Shown one piece after another: positions 18,209-26,186 of a DNA stretch of 64,000 bases. The notes under the pieces are model-generated. The model did not search any database. It worked only from the letters and a program-made list of their open reading frames with translations, and was not told the DNA's origin. The position numbers and the translations under genes were made by a program. Within the stretch, counting starts at the first letter, position 1; each line of letters starts with the position of its first letter. Location: the NCBI GenBank assembly GCA_002344135.1, contig DDTO01000006.1, forward strand, positions 1-64,000. Reading direction: 5' to 3'. The DNA comes from Chthonomonas sp. UBA2362. Lineage in GTDB: Bacteria > Armatimonadota > Fimbriimonadia > Fimbriimonadales > Fimbriimonadaceae.

Positions 18209-18797
18209 TCCCGTTCCGGCATGCTTCTGTGGCGTGCCTTTCCTCGCTCCTGCTCGACTTGAACGGATCGTGAGAGATAAGCTGGCGCGCTTCGAGCGCG
18301 AAACTGGCACACGACCCTCCTTCCCGATCGACATCGAATCCCTCGTTGAAATCATGGAGAAGATCGAGGTCGAGTACTTCGATGACTGCCACCCTGAGTT
18401 CGACTCCGACGTCCTCGGTGCCTACGATTTTTCGGCCGACAAGCTGTTTGTGCGCGAGTCAATCCCTCACGATGGGCGGCGCAGATTCACGTGGGCGCAC
18501 GAGTATGGCCACTTCGTCCTTCATAAGCCCCACTTCCTGCAAGGTGTTTTCGACTTCTTCAATGAGTCGTCCAACCCGGTCGTACAGCTGCATCGAGGGG
18601 AGGGTAGTACCCGAAACAGGCTGGAGTCGCAAGCGAACATGTTTGCGAGCTACATCCTGATGCCGAGCGCGCACATATCCCAACTGTTCACCAGTGGCTG
18701 GACATCAATCGAGGAAGCATCCAGGACTCTTGCCAACGTAGCCAATGTCAGTCTCCAATCAGCCCGGATTCGACTGGAGAACTTCAAGTCAAATTAA
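18192..18797 (+). CDS. ImmA/IrrE-family metallo-endopeptidase
   Basis: The product has 201 residues. The zinc motif HEYGH is at 103-107 inside RRRFTWAHEYGHFVLH, and QANMFASYILMP supplies the downstream segment usual in the family. ImmA/IrrE proteases cleave cognate XRE repressors after a stress signal. It overlaps the XRE gene by 17 bases, so the two form a coupled switch. The N-terminus (CFCGVPFLAPARLERIV) holds two Cys and may be a sensing part, which is speculation. Motif and length are normal. Confidence 0.9.
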   Translation: MATEFDPVPACFCGVPFLAPARLERIVRDKLARFERETGTRPSFPIDIESLVEIMEKIEVEYFDDCHPEFDSDVLGAYDFSADKLFVRESIPHDGRRRFTWAHEYGHFVLHKPHFLQGVFDFFNESSNPVVQLHRGEGSTRNRLESQANMFASYILMPSAHISQLFTSGWTSIEEASRTLANVANVSLQSARIRLENFKSN

Positions 18798-18811
18798 TAT
18801 TCCGGCAACCC

Positions 18812-18868
18812 TTGGCACGAGCGACGCGTCTGGTATGATTGTACAGCGTGCACTGAACACGTTACATG
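18812..18868 (+). promoter_or_regulatory. Promoter and operator-like motif before the YegP-like gene
   Basis: TTGGCA (18812-18817), 16 bases, then TATGAT (18834-18839) with TG before the -10. GCGTGCACTGAAC at 18846-18858 starts close to the predicted +1. Its exact reverse complement stands at 19148-19160, just after the gene. Confidence 0.5.
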
Positions 18869-18974
18869 AGCCGGAATGAATCTTGACGGGATGCTTCCGG
18901 CCCAAAGGCAACGAGTGTCCCTTCCCGGAGTCGGGGGCTCGTCAAGCGTAAGTATACGGCTCTGGGAGGAGGTA

Positions 18975-19142
18975 ATGCAGAAGATGAACGATAAGTGGGA
19001 CATCTACGAGGACGCTCAGGGTAACTGGCGATGGCGACGCGTTGCGGCTAACGGCCGGATCGTCGGGGCCTCTTCCGAGTCGTACCGCAACCGGTCCGAA
19101 TGCGTGGCCAACGCTCGGCGCAACGGCTACGGCGGGAACTAG
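18975..19142 (+). CDS. Small YegP/DUF1508-like protein
   Basis: The product has 55 residues from ATG 18975, chosen because GGGAGGAGG lies right before it. The frame is open upstream to 18876 without a binding site. The body KWDIYEDAQGNWRWRRVAAN and SESYRNRSECVANARRNGY follows the DUF1508 (YegP) pattern: F/W.iy.d..g.wRWR...NG.ii..s.e.Y.....c...i. Function of the family is unknown. The gene is bracketed by a 13-base inverted repeat and lies between the ImmA gene and a second XRE gene. Confidence 0.75.
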   Translation: MQKMNDKWDIYEDAQGNWRWRRVAANGRIVGASSESYRNRSECVANARRNGYGGN

Positions 19143-19163
19143 GCTGCGTTCAGTGCACGCAAT

Positions 19164-19442
19164 CTACGGTTCCAGATCGACGCGGTTCTTCTGAAGGTTG
19201 ATCAGGAAGCGCCCAAATAGTTCGAGCGGATCGACCCCAAGGGCACGCGCAAGGATTACGAACTCAACTGTATCCAAGACCCTCGCGCCAATCTCAATCT
19301 TGTGATACATCGTAGGGTGGAAACCGATGCGCTTCCCTACCTCTCGCTGTGATAGACCCGCAGCCTCGCGTGCCTCGCGAATAGTCCGTAAAAGGACATC
19401 GGTTTCGACTGAGATAGAGGACTGCCGAGTGCGTTTCGCCAA
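19164..19442 (-). CDS. XRE-family regulator (second)
   Basis: The product has 92 residues. The helix-turn-helix spans about 18-72: REAREAAGLSQREVGKRIGF, then HPTMYHKIEIGARV. It is convergent with the YegP-like gene; the end-to-end gap of 21 bases holds one copy of GTTCAGTGCACGC. The region before its start has TATGAT in the minus direction (about 19475). The target is unknown; self-regulation and control of the YegP-like gene are plausible. Confidence 0.85.
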   Translation of the reverse strand: MAKRTRQSSISVETDVLLRTIREAREAAGLSQREVGKRIGFHPTMYHKIEIGARVLDTVEFVILARALGVDPLELFGRFLINLQKNRVDLEP

Positions 19443-19524
19443 GAGGGAAACAGAGTTGCACTCAATGGTGAAGGTATCATAACTACACTTTGGAGCAGCG
19501 ACTCCATAGGAGAGCGAGGGCGGA

Positions 19525-20397
19525 ATGACGAGCGCAGGGCAGAGGCAGATACCGCATGGGGTTCCGATTGACGCCGAAAAGCAGGGTGAACGTGAATACG
19601 CGAACTTGCCTAACCGCGGCCTCGTCGTCCTCGCTTGCTGCGCGTGCTTTCACCCCCTCGTATTTCAGAGAAACATCCAGGGACTGGGAGTCTGTCCTTC
19701 CTGCGGTTGTAGGTTCCGCGTCAAGACGAGCGAGCAGTTCGGTTCAATCCGACCACAGAGCTTAAGCCCGTTATTCGGACCGGAGCACGTGTCACTAGAG
19801 TCCCTGTTCAGACACACAGACGGGTCCTATTCAATCGAGAGCCCATGCGGTCACGTTCTCGTTATTCCGAAGGACCGGCTACCGTCGAGAGATGGGGTAC
19901 TGGACCAGCCCATGTCCTACGCCTCACCTAGCCAATCTTGGTTTGAATGGTATTGCCCATGCGGGCGTTATGCCGCTGGGTTCCGCTCGCTCGCCCCTAC
20001 CCGTCTTAGCAATTCAGCGGACCCGCTGACTTCGCTGACACCGCTGCCAATTGGCACGGGCAGACGAATTTACTGTAAGGAATGCACGGCTAAGTGGCCC
20101 ATGATGATGTCTGAGATTCAACCCACCGACGCAGACAGACAGTCCAAGTTCTTCAGCCCAGACACTGGTCAGACCTATGAGGTCCAGCAGCTTCCGGCCA
20201 CGGGAGAATACTGGACCGTGTGTCAGAAGTGCGCAAAACTCCACCAAAAGGAGACCGCCGTGGGACCGACCATCTTTCCATACATCATTGGTGGCATTAT
20301 CGCGCTGGTGCTCTTGCCGATCGTCTGGCCCCTGGCGGTGCCCGCACTCGTCGTCATTCTCATCTTGGCGGGCATCAAATACCTCAAGCAGTCCTAG
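19525..20397 (+). CDS. Zinc-ribbon protein with C-terminal membrane anchor
   Basis: The product has 290 residues, with GAGGGCGGA before the ATG. It has several paired cysteines: CCACF and CPSCGCRF near 33-60 form one zinc ribbon, and YCPCG, YCKECTAKW and CQKCAKLH suggest two or three more. The C-terminus (TIFPYIIGGIIALVLLPIVW and on) has about 35 hydrophobic residues, enough for one or two membrane helices. It is probably an inner-membrane protein with a cytosolic metal-binding part. I recognise no family. It marks the edge between the defence island and the metal island. Confidence 0.7.
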   Translation: MTSAGQRQIPHGVPIDAEKQGEREYANLPNRGLVVLACCACFHPLVFQRNIQGLGVCPSCGCRFRVKTSEQFGSIRPQSLSPLFGPEHVSLESLFRHTDGSYSIESPCGHVLVIPKDRLPSRDGVLDQPMSYASPSQSWFEWYCPCGRYAAGFRSLAPTRLSNSADPLTSLTPLPIGTGRRIYCKECTAKWPMMMSEIQPTDADRQSKFFSPDTGQTYEVQQLPATGEYWTVCQKCAKLHQKETAVGPTIFPYIIGGIIALVLLPIVWPLAVPALVVILILAGIKYLKQS

Positions 20398-20527
20398 AAG
20401 ATGGCTTGGGACGTATGTCCAACCAAGGATGGTGGCCGCAGTTACGCTGACCGTGCGCCAAGCTGACAAAGCGGACCGGGGAGCATCTCGGAACGCGCGA
20501 GCCCCGTCCGACGTTATAATAATCGTG

Positions 20528-20995
20528 ATGCGAACGCATAGGACCTGGATAAACATGGTCGCCATGCTCGCGCTCTTGATGGGCTTTGTCCCAACGAGCG
20601 CGGTCGCTTCGCTGTTCGCCTCTAGTTGCAAAATGACCTGCTGCGTCGGGAAACCGACGCATAAAATGACCGATCCTGTCTGCCTCAAAGGATGCGAGGC
20701 GGAGAAAGGACACAAATCAAAACCGGCAGCTTCAGTTCAAGAACGGCAGTCCGAGGACTGCAAATGCAGCATCAGTTCGGCTCCGACCACGCCGCGACCT
20801 GACGTGGCGGCACCCGCAAGTTCTGGCTTGCAGATTCATCAGGTGATTGCGGACATACCTGCTGAGAAGCAAGTCATTGTCGTTGCTTCCGAACCAGAAT
20901 CAGAGCCGGGAATCTTCGGCACGGATTCCGGTCCGCCAACTTCCAGGCCCAACTACGTCTCCCTTGGCCGCGCTCCTCCTGTGCTCCTTGCGTAA
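20528..20995 (+). CDS. Secreted Cys/His-rich protein, first gene of metal operon
   Basis: The product has 155 residues from ATG 20528. A TATAAT box at 20515-20520 ends only 7 bases before it, so the transcript may be leaderless. No clear -35 is seen. An N-terminal signal (MVAMLALLMGFVPTSAVAS) is followed by CKMTCCVGKPTHKMTDPVCL and KGCEAEKGHK, a cluster of Cys, Met and His suited to copper. The C-terminal half is Pro/Ser-rich and probably disordered. The frame extends upstream of 20528 but as a shadow. Function is inferred from the neighbours. Confidence 0.65.
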   Translation: MRTHRTWINMVAMLALLMGFVPTSAVASLFASSCKMTCCVGKPTHKMTDPVCLKGCEAEKGHKSKPAASVQERQSEDCKCSISSAPTTPRPDVAAPASSGLQIHQVIADIPAEKQVIVVASEPESEPGIFGTDSGPPTSRPNYVSLGRAPPVLLA

Positions 20996-21068
20996 CAGCC
21001 TGCCTGCCCGATCGGCATGCAGGGTTCGTCATTGACGCAAGTCCCCAATTCACAGCACAGGAAAATCA

Positions 21069-22754
21069 ATGTTAAACACCATCATCGCCCTCGTGGCGGT
21101 GGCACTCGGTCAAGGCTCGGCACTCAAATGCCCGGTCATGGGCAGTGCCGTCGCGGCCAACTCGCCCATTGTCGAATACAACGGCTCACGCTATCAGTTT
21201 TGCTGCGCAGGCTGTGACGCCAACTTCGCCAAGTCTCCGGAAGCGTTTCTGAAGACTCAGCGATCTGCAAAGAACACGGTTGGAGTCTTTCTGTTCGATC
21301 CGGTCAGCCGATTGCGGCTGGATGCGGACAAAGCCAAGGCAACAGCCGACTTTGATTCGGTCCGCTATCCTTTCCAGTCGGAAGAGAACAAGGCGGCATT
21401 CTTGGCAAACCCCAAGAAGTTCGCTGCCGTGCCCGCCAAGGAGGCTCTCTACTGCCCGGTTGGCAAGGAGGCCGTCCCTTCCTATTCCAAGGCAAGCGAT
21501 TACGTTGACCACGACGGGGTGCGCTGGTACATGTGTTGCGCCGGATGCGGCGGACCTTTCGAGAAGGACCCAAAGAAGTATCTCTTCGCGGGAATCGAGA
21601 AGAACATTCAAGTCGCCAAAGCGATCAAGCACGACGCTTCGCATCATCCTGTGACCTCTGACGTCAAGGTCGTCACCAAAGTGAAATTCGGCATATACGA
21701 AGCCGTACTTCGCGTTCCCGAGGAAGGTCTGTACGCTCAGGAAGAAGTCGACGTTGAGTTCCGCGTTGTCGACACGACCGCCAAGGACCCGGTGGAAGAA
21801 GGGTTCAAGGGAGTTGGGGCGATCGAAGCGAGCGCCGTCATGACGATGCCGAGCATGGCGGGGATGCCCGAAGCCAAGCCCGAAGTGCACCGTGAAGGAG
21901 TACCCGGCGACTACGGCGTCGTGTTGTTCTTTCCCCACGGCGGAGACTACAAGATCGCCCTGACGCTGAACATTCCGGGCCAAGGCAAGCATGACATCGC
22001 GTTTCTAGTGGACGTGAAAGACGAGCGCCCAGCAAACGTCGCCAAGCCACAGCCATTTCAACTCAAAGTTGTCGATTGGCCCGTTCATGCAATGGCTGGC
22101 CAACCGAGCAACCTAAAGTTGCAGGTCGTCGACACGAAGACCGGAAAGGTTCAGAGCGCATTCGACGTCGCTCATGAGAAGCAGTTCCACCTGCTACTTG
22201 CCAGCAAGGACCTTAACTGGTTCCTTCACGAACACCCTGAAATGGCAAAGGACGGCACGTGGTCGATTCCGATCACGTTTCCCGCTGGAGGGGATTACTG
22301 GGTTTACGGCGATGTGGCTCCGAGCGGGAAAGGATCGCGGGTGCTCATTGCGAAGGTCAGCGTTCACGGCGACAAGCCGACGTGGGATACCAAACTAAAT
22401 CTCACGACCACTGCAGCCGACGGGGGCCTTAAGGGCGAGCTTATGGCTCGCGACATCCAGGTCGGTCGCAAGACCACCTTGATGGTTAAGCTCACCGACG
22501 AGAAGACCGGCCAGGCTGCTGGGGATACCGTCAAGTGGCTTGGCGCAGCAGGCCACATGATGATTTTCCACCAGGACGGTCAGACGGTCGTGCACAGCCA
22601 CCCTGCCGAAGACGAGGAGAGTGAAGCTCAGGTGAAGCAAGGCATGATCCACTTCACGGGTCGATTCCCCAAGCCTGGACTCTACAAGGTCTATGCCCAG
22701 TTCGATTGGCGCGGCGCGGTTCGAACGCTCGGCTTCGCTATCGAGGTGAAGTGA
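21069..22754 (+). CDS. Periplasmic multi-YHS/TRASH metal-binding protein
   Basis: The product has 561 residues with a short signal (MLNTIIALVAVALGQGSA). Three YHS/TRASH-type modules follow: LKCPVMG..YQFCCAGCDANF (about 20-62), a Cys-less degenerate module (about 75-118) and YCPVGKEA..WYMCCAGCGGPF (about 128-165). The C-terminal two thirds contain two beta-rich domains with HEHPEMAKDGTW and HMMIFHQDGQTVVHSHP, similar to YtkA/FixH-like domains of copper systems. It probably binds copper in the periplasm or at the outer membrane. Its stop overlaps the next start (ATGA). Confidence 0.75.
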   Translation: MLNTIIALVAVALGQGSALKCPVMGSAVAANSPIVEYNGSRYQFCCAGCDANFAKSPEAFLKTQRSAKNTVGVFLFDPVSRLRLDADKAKATADFDSVRYPFQSEENKAAFLANPKKFAAVPAKEALYCPVGKEAVPSYSKASDYVDHDGVRWYMCCAGCGGPFEKDPKKYLFAGIEKNIQVAKAIKHDASHHPVTSDVKVVTKVKFGIYEAVLRVPEEGLYAQEEVDVEFRVVDTTAKDPVEEGFKGVGAIEASAVMTMPSMAGMPEAKPEVHREGVPGDYGVVLFFPHGGDYKIALTLNIPGQGKHDIAFLVDVKDERPANVAKPQPFQLKVVDWPVHAMAGQPSNLKLQVVDTKTGKVQSAFDVAHEKQFHLLLASKDLNWFLHEHPEMAKDGTWSIPITFPAGGDYWVYGDVAPSGKGSRVLIAKVSVHGDKPTWDTKLNLTTTAADGGLKGELMARDIQVGRKTTLMVKLTDEKTGQAAGDTVKWLGAAGHMMIFHQDGQTVVHSHPAEDEESEAQVKQGMIHFTGRFPKPGLYKVYAQFDWRGAVRTLGFAIEVK

Positions 22755-22906
22755 TGCAGACCCTCGGATCAATCGCACTCATCGCGGCCGGCGTCGGCGT
22801 TTACGCCTGGTTGGTTCTTCGCCGCCTAGGCGTAGGCCATCCGGACAGCAAGCCAGACTGTGGTTGCGGCTCCGGGAAAGCTTGCAAAGGCAAGGTGCAA
22901 TCATGA
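22754..22906 (+). CDS. FeoB-associated-type Cys-rich membrane peptide
   Basis: The product has 50 residues from ATG 22754, overlapping the previous stop. One membrane helix (IALIAAGVGVYAWLVL) is followed by a cytosolic tail DCGCGSGKACKGK. This is the layout of the FeoB-associated Cys-rich membrane protein family, which occurs with metal transporters. Its stop overlaps the next gene (ATGA). Such peptides are often missed because of size. Role in metal passing is inferred. Confidence 0.75.
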   Translation: MQTLGSIALIAAGVGVYAWLVLRRLGVGHPDSKPDCGCGSGKACKGKVQS

Positions 22907-23262
22907 GAGCCCCTCAAGCCTTTCTGCTTGCAGCCTTCGCCACCGCTGTCGCGGCCGGTTGCAAGTCCGAACCAGTTGCGGCATCAACAACCGAAGGCGT
23001 CCAACGCGCAACCATCACGATCGATGGAGGCAAGTACACACCGAACCTCATCACGGTCCAGCGTGGCAAGCCCGTGGCACTGACATTCAAGGGCGGCCAA
23101 GAGCTTGGCTGCGGAGGCACGGTTGTCTTCAAATCCCTCAACCAATCGAAGGAGGTCGAATCCGGCAAGTCCGTGACTTTCACCTTTACGCCCGACAAGG
23201 CCGGTGAGATCCCGTTCACCTGCGGCATGGACATGTACGACGGCAAGGTCGTCGTCAAGTGA
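22903..23262 (+). CDS. Cupredoxin-like lipoprotein
   Basis: The product has 119 residues from ATG 22903, which overlaps the preceding stop. A signal with lipobox (AVAAGC) gives a lipid-anchored Cys20. The rest is a cupredoxin fold: ITIDGGKYTPNLITVQRGK opens it, and GEIPFTCGMDMYDGKVVVK holds the C..M ligands at the C-terminal end. The loop that normally carries the first His has ELGCGG instead, so the copper site is atypical. It should bind or carry copper outside the inner membrane. Confidence 0.8.
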   Translation: MRAPQAFLLAAFATAVAAGCKSEPVAASTTEGVQRATITIDGGKYTPNLITVQRGKPVALTFKGGQELGCGGTVVFKSLNQSKEVESGKSVTFTFTPDKAGEIPFTCGMDMYDGKVVVK

Positions 23263-23282
23263 ATCCTCAAGGAAACAGAACT

Positions 23283-23768
23283 ATGAACATCATCAACACA
23301 ATCTCGAAGTCCCTCGCCCTGTTCGCCGTCATCGGCACACTCGGCCTCGCTCCGATCGCTTCGGCGCACGAAGGCGACTGCCCTTACTGCAAGATGAAGC
23401 TGGTCCAAAACACCAAAGAACAGGACAACGAAGTCGTTCTGAAAACGGGCAACAAGCGCATCGAGTATCGGTGCATGTACTGCGTCATCAAGGACCAGGG
23501 CCGATACAAGGGCGATCTCGTCGTTTACGCTCCGAGCGAGAAGGTAGGCGAGCCGGTCGTCCTCAAGCGCACGGGCGGCAAGTGGGCCGCTCCCGAAGGC
23601 GCGGTCTTCCTCAACACCTTCAAGAAGCACGCCGATTGCGCCGCGTTGTCCCGAGCGTTTTCGAGCAAGGCCGCCTTTGATGCCTATGTTGCGAAGCATA
23701 AAGTCGAAGGCGCAAAGGCGCTTACGTTTGCCGAGTTCGCAGAAGCGGTAACCAAGCCAGCCAAGTGA
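23283..23768 (+). CDS. NosL-like secreted metal-binding protein
   Basis: The product has 161 residues from ATG 23283 (AAGGAAA upstream). After a signal ending IASAHEG there is CPYCKMKL, then YRCMYCVIKDQGRYKGD, and a tail with GAVFLNTFKKHADCAALSRAF. The CxxCxM start recalls NosL copper chaperones. The whole mature protein is similar to the C-terminal domain of the next gene's product, so the two are paralogues by domain. It overlaps the next gene as GTGA. Copper delivery is inferred. Confidence 0.65.
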   Translation: MNIINTISKSLALFAVIGTLGLAPIASAHEGDCPYCKMKLVQNTKEQDNEVVLKTGNKRIEYRCMYCVIKDQGRYKGDLVVYAPSEKVGEPVVLKRTGGKWAAPEGAVFLNTFKKHADCAALSRAFSSKAAFDAYVAKHKVEGAKALTFAEFAEAVTKPAK

Positions 23769-25330
23769 AAACTATGAAAGCCATCACCCTACTTGGCATC
23801 ACAGCCATAGCCTCGCTCGGCTTGGCGCAAGATCATTCCGGTCATCAAATGGCCGGAATGAAAAAGCAGACTGAGCTTCCAGCCATGCCGAGAGACATGC
23901 CCGCATGGCTTGCTGCACCCGGCGCAGACCACCTCTTCTACAAAGCAGCGCCCTACAACTGGGCGATCAATCGAATTCCCAAGTTCGCGAAGGACATGTA
24001 CGCAACAGGAGTTGGTCACGCCATGGCCTATGAGGCTCTCGTGCGAGGTGAGGCTTCTACGCTCGAAACGAAGACCTTCGACACGATCAACTGGGTACTG
24101 AAGAACCAGCCAGCTATGCCGGTGGACGAAGGCGCGATCTCGCCAACTTTCCTGCGCAAGTACGGCTATCTGGAGAAGGTTTTCGACTGGGCGCATACGC
24201 TCCACTTCCAAACGATCGACGTTTTCGCCCATCCAGGGTGGACCGACGAGCAGAAGGAGAAGGAGATCGAGCGGCTCTGGGCGTTCTACGAAGCTCAGCC
24301 GTACGCGATCACGGGGTTGCCCATGAACATGGATTACCTCGACAGCTTTTCGTATTCGATGAAGTTCCGCACCGACTACCCAAAGGTGAACGGCCTCTTC
24401 TGGGGCTATCACTGGTTGCAGACCGTGAACTACGACATGCTCTACCGCGTTCCGGTCAAGGATCAGGCTCCTCAATACGAAGTGCTTGGCGCGAGATATC
24501 ACGAGACTGAACTGTACAAGACGGACCGCGATTTCATGCCGATGACGGCCGAAATGAGCCCTCGATTCGCAAAGCGATTTCCCCAGATCGCGAACGCTTT
24601 CGATAACCTCCACATGCTTCACGACAACGTGAACGATATCCTTGCCCAGCCGCAACTCACCGAAGCTCAGAAGCAGGAGCAGGTAAAGATCGCGATCTAC
24701 CGCGTCCTCGCCACCACTCATATCAGCGAAACGCCGGGTGAAAGCGAAGGCAAAGAGAACTCACTCCACGACCATCGCCACCCGCCGAGCATGCCAGGAA
24801 TGGGCTGGATGAAGGGCAGCGAGGACGACATCATGTGGATGTCGGGAATGGGCTGGATGGACATGAGCGCATGTTCCCACTGCTCGATTCCGATGCCCGA
24901 AGGCAACCCTTGGGGCGCGACCGTTTCCGCCGAAGGATGGACGATGATGGTGCGATGCCTCATGTGCGCCCGAGACATGGCGGGGGAGACGCCGGGCCGC
25001 GCCATCATTCGAGCCGCAACCAACGACCCGAACCGTTTGCTCGTGCTCATCTCCGATGAAGAGGGCAATTGGACCTCGAACATCGACGGCATCGTGTTCT
25101 TGGAGAAGTACGGCGAGCATCCCGAATGCTCTGGCTGGTCTCGCGCGTTCACTACGCTTGCCGCGCTTGAGAAGTATGTTTCGGAAAACCCGGAGTACAA
25201 GGATACGAAACCGCTGAACCTCGCGGAATGGGCTGCACTCAATCACGGCACCCCCGATACATATCGCAAGATCGACAAGCCCAACCCTTACAAGCCCGGA
25301 CCTCCGCCCGCGAAAGGAGGAGGTCGATGA
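23765..25330 (+). CDS. Large secreted Met/His-rich protein with NosL-like C-terminal domain
   Basis: The product has 521 residues (GTG 23765; ATG 23774 gives the same signal peptide, AITLLGITAIASLGLAQ). The start HSGHQMAGM is His/Met-rich. Residues about 45-330 form a helical domain I do not recognise. A Met-rich stretch follows (MPGMGWMKGSEDDIMWMSGM, then GWMDMS), typical of copper-binding loops. Residues about 375-490 have CSHCSIPM, RCLMCARDM and FLEKYGEHPECSGWSRAF, matching the previous protein. It is probably a periplasmic copper-binding protein. It overlaps the barrel gene downstream (ATGA). Confidence 0.65.
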   Translation: MKTMKAITLLGITAIASLGLAQDHSGHQMAGMKKQTELPAMPRDMPAWLAAPGADHLFYKAAPYNWAINRIPKFAKDMYATGVGHAMAYEALVRGEASTLETKTFDTINWVLKNQPAMPVDEGAISPTFLRKYGYLEKVFDWAHTLHFQTIDVFAHPGWTDEQKEKEIERLWAFYEAQPYAITGLPMNMDYLDSFSYSMKFRTDYPKVNGLFWGYHWLQTVNYDMLYRVPVKDQAPQYEVLGARYHETELYKTDRDFMPMTAEMSPRFAKRFPQIANAFDNLHMLHDNVNDILAQPQLTEAQKQEQVKIAIYRVLATTHISETPGESEGKENSLHDHRHPPSMPGMGWMKGSEDDIMWMSGMGWMDMSACSHCSIPMPEGNPWGATVSAEGWTMMVRCLMCARDMAGETPGRAIIRAATNDPNRLLVLISDEEGNWTSNIDGIVFLEKYGEHPECSGWSRAFTTLAALEKYVSENPEYKDTKPLNLAEWAALNHGTPDTYRKIDKPNPYKPGPPPAKGGGR

Positions 25331-26091
25331 GACGACTTCTGCTCATCTCAGGGCTCCTTCTCAGTTCGCTCGCGTTCGCCAGCGACCACAACAACATTGA
25401 AGCAGGACGCCCGCTCCGCTTCGACGACGCTTACTCCATCGCCTTTCGCGAGCGCGCATTCGAGTTTGGCTTGTCGCTGGATACGTTTCGGCGGCGCGGA
25501 CCCACCTACGGAAACAAGACCGAGTTCAAATACGGCTTGGCCAAGAACCAAGACATTTCCGTCGCATTCGAGCCCACGTATTCAAGCTCTGAGCGAAGGG
25601 GCGATATCGGAAACGTCGAAATCGGCTACTTCAACGGACTTCGCCGCGAGATCGACAACTCGCCCGCACTTGCTTACCGAGTGGACGTCGGCCTTCCGAC
25701 CGGGCGCGGCGCGAAGGGGCTCGATCTTCGGTTCCGTGGAATCGCGACGAAAGCGCTGGGTCAGTACGACAAGGTTCACCTCAATCTCGATCTGAACATG
25801 AACACCAACCCGGGCCCGGGCGAGCGTCGTCACACCGTAGGCGCAGTTCTGGGCTATTCCAAGCCATTGGGCTACCCGCGCCGTTTCGATCAGACCCTGG
25901 TAGCCGATTTCGCCATCCAGCAAAGCAAGAATGAAGGTGATGGCTTCGTAGGGTCGGTCGGCCTCGGATTGCGTCGTCAAGTTAGTCCCCGAACCGTGTT
26001 CGACATCGGGATTACCTCCGACATCTTCTCGACGAAGGGGGCAGAGCGAAGCCCAGTCCGCTTTGCCATCGGCTACTCGGTTAGTTTTTAG
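25327..26091 (+). CDS. Outer-membrane beta-barrel protein
   Basis: The product has 254 residues from ATG 25327 with GGAGGAGG upstream and an ATGA overlap. A signal peptide (LLLISGLLLSSLAFAS) precedes alternating hydrophobic/polar strands and a C-terminal aromatic residue (FAIGYSVSF), the signature of outer-membrane assembly. It resembles barrel proteins annotated as putative transporters in heavy-metal clusters. It is the last gene of the operon and is followed by a hairpin. It may pass metal or a substrate out of the periplasm. Confidence 0.75.
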   Translation: MRRLLLISGLLLSSLAFASDHNNIEAGRPLRFDDAYSIAFRERAFEFGLSLDTFRRRGPTYGNKTEFKYGLAKNQDISVAFEPTYSSSERRGDIGNVEIGYFNGLRREIDNSPALAYRVDVGLPTGRGAKGLDLRFRGIATKALGQYDKVHLNLDLNMNTNPGPGERRHTVGAVLGYSKPLGYPRRFDQTLVADFAIQQSKNEGDGFVGSVGLGLRRQVSPRTVFDIGITSDIFSTKGAERSPVRFAIGYSVSF

Positions 26092-26100
26092 TCAACGGGG

Positions 26101-26119
26101 TGGGCACTTTTTGTGCCCA
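26101..26119. terminator. Hairpin between convergent metal operons
   Basis: TGGGCAC (26101-26107), TTTTT loop, GTGCCCA (26113-26119). It is ten bases after the barrel gene stop and 68 bases before the end of the opposite operon. No long T-run follows on the plus strand. Confidence 0.45.
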
Positions 26120-26186
26120 TCTCCATCTTAGATTCGAGGGAAGTCGTCTTTCGCATCCGCGCTATTCGTACCAAGCAGTTAGGAAG

